Notes under the pieces: generated by a model
Database searches by the model: none
What the model was told of the DNA's origin: nothing
The model's input: the letters and a program-made list of their open reading frames with translations, nothing else
Translations under genes and position numbers: made by a program
Shown here: piece after piece, positions 59,611-64,000 of the stretch
Numbering within the stretch: the first letter of the stretch is position 1
How the letters are laid out: the number at the start of each line of letters is the position of its first letter
Assembly: GCA_017163975.1 (NCBI GenBank)
Contig: JAFFSR010000351.1
Span: forward strand, 2,047,001 to 2,111,000
Length of the DNA stretch: 64,000 nucleotides
From: Anastatus disparis
Lineage: Eukaryota > Arthropoda > Insecta > Hymenoptera > Eupelmidae
Direction of reading: 5' to 3'

Positions 59611-60806
59611 TCAAGCCACCAACTCCGTGGAGGAGAGAGTGATGACGTCGACCGTATGTTGAACAGTCAATTGATAAGGGCAGTTTCGGACGAGATGCCC
59701 ATTGCGGAGGCAATTGAAACAAAATTGAGATCGACGAACTGCTCGAAGACGAGCGTTAAAGTCGAAATCTCGAAACTGATCGCAATGATTCAAGTGATGA
59801 CGCGTACCGCAACATGGGCATGGGGATGGAGCAGAAGATTTTGAAGCCATAAGCGCCTTTATCTTCCTTCCGGCTGGTGTGGGTTGGGACAGTTCATGTC
59901 TGTTTGAAGCTGCGGATGTTCGGACAGTAGAAGACGGCTCCGATGCCTTCAAAGTCCAGATGCGATTCTCGACGAATGTCGACCATTGTTCAAAGGTTGC
60001 GTTCTCTACGGTAGATCCGAGCTCTTTCTCTCAATCCCGTCGTGTGGTCTCATCCAGGCCGCGGCTGCCAAAGAATACCAACCAATCGTCCCAATGGACG
60101 ACTGGGCAGTCAAGATTCCGTAATGCACCGCGACAGCGGGTGAGCTCATCAAGGTTGTGCTGAAAGGCTTGGACGCTCTCCTTCTTGACTGCTTCTATAT
60201 TAGCGATAGTCTTCAGATGTTCCTGTATCCGGATCCTCTTATTGTCAAATCGAGCCACAAGAAGATTCCAAGCCGTCAGATAGTTAGATTCAGTGAGCGG
60301 CAAAGACTCAATTGCAGTCTTGGCATCCCCGCAAAGTGCTGTCCAGAGGTAATAAAACTTCTGAACGGCCGAAAGGCGTGGCTCGCGATGAATCAGTGCC
60401 TGAAACAGATCCCGGAAAGACTCCCAATCTCCCTGTTTACCTGAGAAATCCGGAATGGTGATCTTCGGAAGCTGTGCATGCGAGGCGGTTGAATCCGCAC
60501 GGCTTACAGGAGCCCCGGATCCAGAGCTTAGACGCGCTTGCTCATCTAATAAATATCCCAAAACTGTGGTATACTCCACCTCTGTGGTTGCATACGCGTC
60601 TTCGGTGAAGTAGGCACTTTCCTTCACCTGCTCGTCTGCGAGAAGGGCATCATGCTGGCTTTGAAATTTGCCCCAGTAGTGCTCGAGCAAACTGAGCCTT
60701 CCGCTGATGACTCCAAGTGTGAGGTTCTCGCGTCCAGTGCGAAACGTGTTTCGCTTGAAGTTGGCAATAAGACTCGCCAAAGCTGTCTGGGCTGCAAGAG
60801 TATCCA
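59611..60806 (-). pseudogene. BEL/Pao gag (DUF1759-type) with zinc knuckles
   Basis: ATG at 60806 (MDTLAAQ) starts an N-terminal helical domain, then LPKITIPDFSGKQGDWESF, a signature of Pao Gag (DUF1759), and FYYLWTALCGDAK. A TGA at 60031 interrupts at RRD-stop-EKELG, after which the same frame continues through FEQWSTFVENRIW. Two Cys/His clusters follow: CPCCGTRHHLNHC and CFNCLRNGHLVRNC. A third (GRRHHSLLHG) appears one frame over, showing a frameshift near 59670. The frame open upstream to 60999 is leader. Confidence 0.9.
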
Positions 60807-61224
60807 TAGTAATCCTTTCCGTTGATTCGCAATGAATTTGAAGGCAGAATTGATGGCCTGAGATTAGCACTGATTGGACTCCGAGGGTGGGACAGTAGAA
60901 CCCGAGACACACTCGATAGTTATACTGTCGGTTAACGGTGGTATCCGCTTGCGCTTTAACAATCACAGGATGTTGTGATTGATCAAAGCGCAAGCACAAA
61001 ATAAAACCTAAGCTTTACTCGAAGGTTGCAGGTCGACTCTAAATGAGGACACTGAACTGAGTTCAACAAGAACTCCGACAAACAAGTTATCGATCATGAA
61101 CAAAGGGGGGAGGGGCAGGACCCAAGCAATGCTCGAAGGTTGCCCTGTCGCCTCTCAATGAGGACAAAGTAAAAGAGAGAGAGCACTCACAATACCTAGA
61201 CCTTTAACCAGACGTGGCCAGTGA

Positions 61225-61240
61225 TCCGGCTCGAAGGACC
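61225..61240 (-). other. tRNA-Tyr-type primer-binding site of the BEL element
   Basis: The plus strand here reads TCCGGCTCGAAGGACC, the 3' end of eukaryotic tRNA-Tyr including CC of the CCA tail; the final A is replaced by G. It lies three bases from the 5' LTR. Confidence 0.8.
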
Positions 61241-61243
61241 GAA

Positions 61244-61816
61244 TGTTCGCAATATTTGCTTAGAACGAAAAGAATTGAATCTGAAGAAAGAGTAAACTAA
61301 CAAAATCGACCGGGGAAACTAGACAAACTCTTACTGAGAGTATGAATAAAGAAATGAATGAAGTGGCGATCGCTAGAAAAGGAACAAAGAAAACTTTAAT
61401 GCACTGAAGGAAGAGTGAACTAAGAGGCCGATCAACACACTGAGACGCGAGGTGAAGGTAGGACCCAAAAAAAATTGCCAACAACAAACTGAGCTCGAAC
61501 CCCTGTAGGGTGAGCGCCGGCACCCCTGCCTTCAAGGGTCTGGAAGCGCTTCCGAGGTAGACTTGCACGAAAGAAAACTAAGAAACATACACAACAAAAG
61601 AAAATGATCAATGCGCGCACTAGAATACAAGTCAGAAAGAAACACTGAATTGAAACTGAAAGGGAAGGGTAAATTTTATTACACGAAACTAAACACAATT
61701 ATTATAACACTTTGTCACTGAAGAGAGATGGTGATACACGACTGCACGGCCCAAAGGGTGAAGCAAAACTCAGCCGAGCGCCTACTGCGCGGCTTCCTTC
61801 ATGGTGGCGACCGATG

Positions 61817-61856
<40 letters not shown>

Positions 61857-61927
61857 CGCAAAGGCGGTGCGCGCAAGAGATTGGCAGCAACACGTGTTCG
61901 GCTCCAAGAGAAGAAAAATGCGCAACA
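61244..61927 (-). repeat. 5' LTR of the BEL element (684 bp)
   Basis: Near-identical to 54844-55534. Differences include a shorter (GA)n tract and a 3-base deletion near the right end. Confidence 0.95.
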
Positions 61928-62069
61928 CTTGTAAAACCCCTCTTAGGTCAATCAACACATGTATAATAATTAAACATAAAATATAAATATATTATTATGC
62001 AAATAGATTACATGAACAAATATTTACAACATTACTATATTAAAATATTTTTTATTCTAGGAAATAAAC

Positions 62070-64000
62070 TTAGAAAATGATTTGTGCTTTAATTTTTTTC
62101 ACTAATTCATTTTTTCTATCCGTAGATAACAAATTTTTTCTATATTCATTGACAAATTGGATTAAATAATGCTTCTGATTCTCATCTTTCAGCCTCTCGT
62201 TTATAAAATCTGTTAATTTAACAGCTCTTACCGAAATATCATTTACGACTATCAAATCTATCAACTTTTCTCGGGAATCAAATGCTCGACGTTTATCCCA
62301 TTTGCTGCAGTCATATTTTATTAATTCAGAGTCTATATAAAATTTAAAAAAAAAATTCATTCTTCGACTATTTGTAAAATAATCAAGATTTATTTCATGT
62401 ACCAAGCTTAAGTCGATTTTTGATGCATCAAACTTTTTTGGATTTCCTTCTTCAGTATCGATGATTTTGTTCTGGGATGATAGCACTATTTTAAGTTTAA
62501 CACTAGCTTTAACTTCATTATCAAACAGAGATAGAACAGTAAGCTCGGGTGACGAATACTATAAATGTTTTTTGAATTTATTTAGTGTTGTTTCCGATAT
62601 AGATTAATCAATAACTCTGCATTCAATCAATGATTTTAGTAAATTCAAATCATTGTTTGGATCAGTAACGGCTGAAGGCGATTTATACCACGGTTCCGAA
62701 TATACAAATTCTATAAACTTGCACATAGAGTACAAGTTTTGTTCTTCATTTTTACTCAATTTAAAAGATTTTCTAAATAAAAATATTTTAAGAGAATAAA
62801 TCGCATTAGACATCCACCGAGCATGGTGGCATGCACTTGGCCTTTTGAACTTAATTTTTTCCGAAGCACCTAGAAAAGCTAGACTTAACATAAGTAACTC
62901 TTTATAGTCACCTCTAAGAAGCTGTTCTTTTGAAAAATTCTCTATGAATTTTACTGTGCGCGGGACCTTATTTTTTAATTTTAGTTCCAAACCATCTAAT
63001 CCATGATTATATTTGCCTTGGTCTATGTCATCCCATTGATTTTGAGACCTTTTGAAAATAGCAAGATTTGGTCCACTTGTTCCAGGAATCTTATCTTGAA
63101 ATGCTGTCGATGATAAGTTTTTTAGAATGTGATGTCAACAAGCTAGATAAACTAACTAGAAGAGTGTCACACCTCCGGATCACGGATTTTGCTCAAACTT
63201 CGGGATAAGTTTTCAGATGACAAAATATGGAAAAAGCTGAAGTTATAGTCACAAACACTCAAGATTTCCCTAGTTACAGGCAATTAAAGAAAATCACTAA
63301 AAAGTTACTAGATTTTTAAACGCATATAGTTCTTTAGCATTGATAGCTGAGCTCAAATCCTTTCATAACAGTGGTTACAGCATATCAAAATATTATTTCT
63401 TCCCAAAGTTAAAGCGTAATAAAGATTGGACCTAATTTTAGGTTTTATAATTAATTATAATTAATTAATGTTTTAAAAAAAAAATTCAGGCCCAATCCTT
63501 ATTACGCTCTAATTTTTGGAAAAAATAATATTTTGATATGTTGTAACCACTGTTTTGAAAGGATTTGAGCTCAGCTTTAATTTAGAAAAAGTTTCAAGCT
63601 TCTAGCTATCAATGTTTAAAAGCTATAAGTGTTTGAAAATCCAGTAACTTTTTAGTGATATTCTTTAATTGTCTGTAACTAGGGAAATATTGAACGTTTA
63701 TGACTATAATTTTAGCTTTTTTTATATTTTGCTCTCTTGAAACTTATTCCAAAGTTCAAGCAAAATCCGTGATCCAGAGATGTGACACTCTCCTAGTAAG
63801 TCTTTTTTCAAGGATTGCTCTAAAATGGGTGCTTCCCGACCCTTGTAACAAAAATTTGCCACATTTGTATCGCAGCAAATGCCAGCTATCAAGATTTGTA
63901 AGCACCACTCTTTTATAGCTGCTTAAATAGCAGAGGTCATTGTTGTCATATAACCATTTTCTAAAGCCGACACATCTAAAATTTTTGTTAAACTTTCATT
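62070..64000 (-). pseudogene. Degraded arthropod repeat-encoded gene, second family, split by a MITE
   Basis: Runs off the right edge. Minus-strand order: a stretch with AGICCDTNVANF and LEQSLKKDL; the MITE (63156-63796); LAC-stop-HHILKNL, then TSGPNLAIFKRSQNQW; then two longer open pieces, 62990-62604 (ACHHARWMSNAIYSLKIFLF) and 62486-62070 (LIVVNDISVRAVKLTDFINE). This motif order matches an uncharacterised multicopy family that I associate with arthropod and cnidarian genomes, perhaps hAT-related; the name is uncertain. There are stops in-frame (about 62604 and 62560). Excising the MITE and one TAA restores the frame. Confidence 0.65.
63156..63796. mobile_element. Foldback MITE, TNA-type target site, copy 3 (641 bp)
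   Basis: Ends CTAGAAGAGTGTCAC and GTGACACTCTCCTAG, flanked by TAA on both sides (63153-63155, 63797-63799). The interior is the same foldback as at 12467 and 30907. Confidence 0.9.

Larger units (their letters stand above)
54844..61927 (-). mobile_element. BEL/Pao LTR retrotransposon, complete structure (7,084 bp)
   Basis: Two LTRs with TGTT...AACA ends, flanked by a perfect 5-bp duplication CTTGT (54839-54843, 61928-61932), the BEL/Pao size. Minus-strand order: 5' LTR (right), tRNA-Tyr-type primer site, leader, gag, protease, RT, RNase H, integrase, DUF5641-type C-terminus, 3' LTR (left). The LTRs differ at about 13 positions plus two small indels, roughly 2 percent, so insertion was fairly recent. 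Nine nonsense codons and at least one frameshift make it non-autonomous now. Confidence 0.95.

Noticed and set aside
1..64000. tRNA or rRNA genes
   Set aside because: I saw no cloverleaf with A- and B-box promoters and no conserved rRNA blocks; the tRNA-like strings found are retroelement primer sites.

Overview
The window looks like a repeat-dense, AT-rich stretch of an arthropod genome, most likely an insect. The reasons are two LTR retrotransposon lineages plus a BEL/Pao element, Tc1/mariner-, piggyBac- and Helitron-type elements, many foldback MITEs, (TA)n/(CA)n/(GA)n microsatellites, AT-rich intergenic DNA, and fragments of two protein families that I recognise as recurrent in arthropod genomes. 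There are no bacterial-type operons. I cannot name the species. Almost every coding stretch is transposon-derived and broken. The best candidate for a cellular gene is a four-finger C2H2 protein at 27.1-27.4 kb.

Layout. 0-10 kb: two large foldback structures, one (875-3090) carrying ~355-bp tandem repeats and one region (4983-9815) carrying ~163-bp tandem repeats. 10-11.3 kb: a TATA promoter followed by eight short G-rich/C-rich motif repeats, probably an LTR remnant. 12-13.9 kb: a degraded arthropod repeat-encoded gene split by a 661-bp MITE. 16-17 kb: a ~435-bp higher-order repeat. 17.6-25.9 kb: a complete LTR retrotransposon insertion (minus strand, TSD AAAT, tRNA-Lys-type primer site) that has lost reverse transcriptase, RNase H and the integrase core; its 5' LTR carries a 963-bp TIR element. 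26-30 kb: small MITEs, a possible two-exon remnant, the zinc-finger ORF, and a piggyBac-like fragment. 30.8-34.4 kb: a second, opposite-strand copy of the same LTR, invaded three times. 34.5-36.9 kb: a Tc1-like element with ~415-bp TIRs and a dead transposase of DD38E spacing. 38.4-42 kb: foldback elements in (TA)n. 42-48 kb: a degraded Gypsy gag-pol (minus strand). 49.4-54 kb: a 1-kb palindrome with a 130-bp MITE inside it, two more copies of the (TA)n-flanked foldback, and a 1,692-bp non-autonomous Helitron with exact ends. 54.8-61.9 kb: a structurally complete BEL/Pao element (LTRs 691/684 bp, TSD CTTGT, tRNA-Tyr-type primer site) with nine nonsense codons. 62-64 kb: another arthropod repeat gene on the minus strand, interrupted by a third copy of the 12.5-kb MITE family and running off the window.

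How it fits together. There is no pathway here; the logic is insertion history. Empty-site comparison between copies gives exact boundaries and target duplications for many elements, which is the firmest evidence in the window. No new defence or metabolic system was seen. The most unusual items are the Helitron, the DD38E Tc1 relative, the gag-protease-only retrotransposon, the nested insertions in its second copy, the MITE family with TNA-like target duplications that broke two unrelated genes, and the Trp-codon nonsense pattern in the BEL element.
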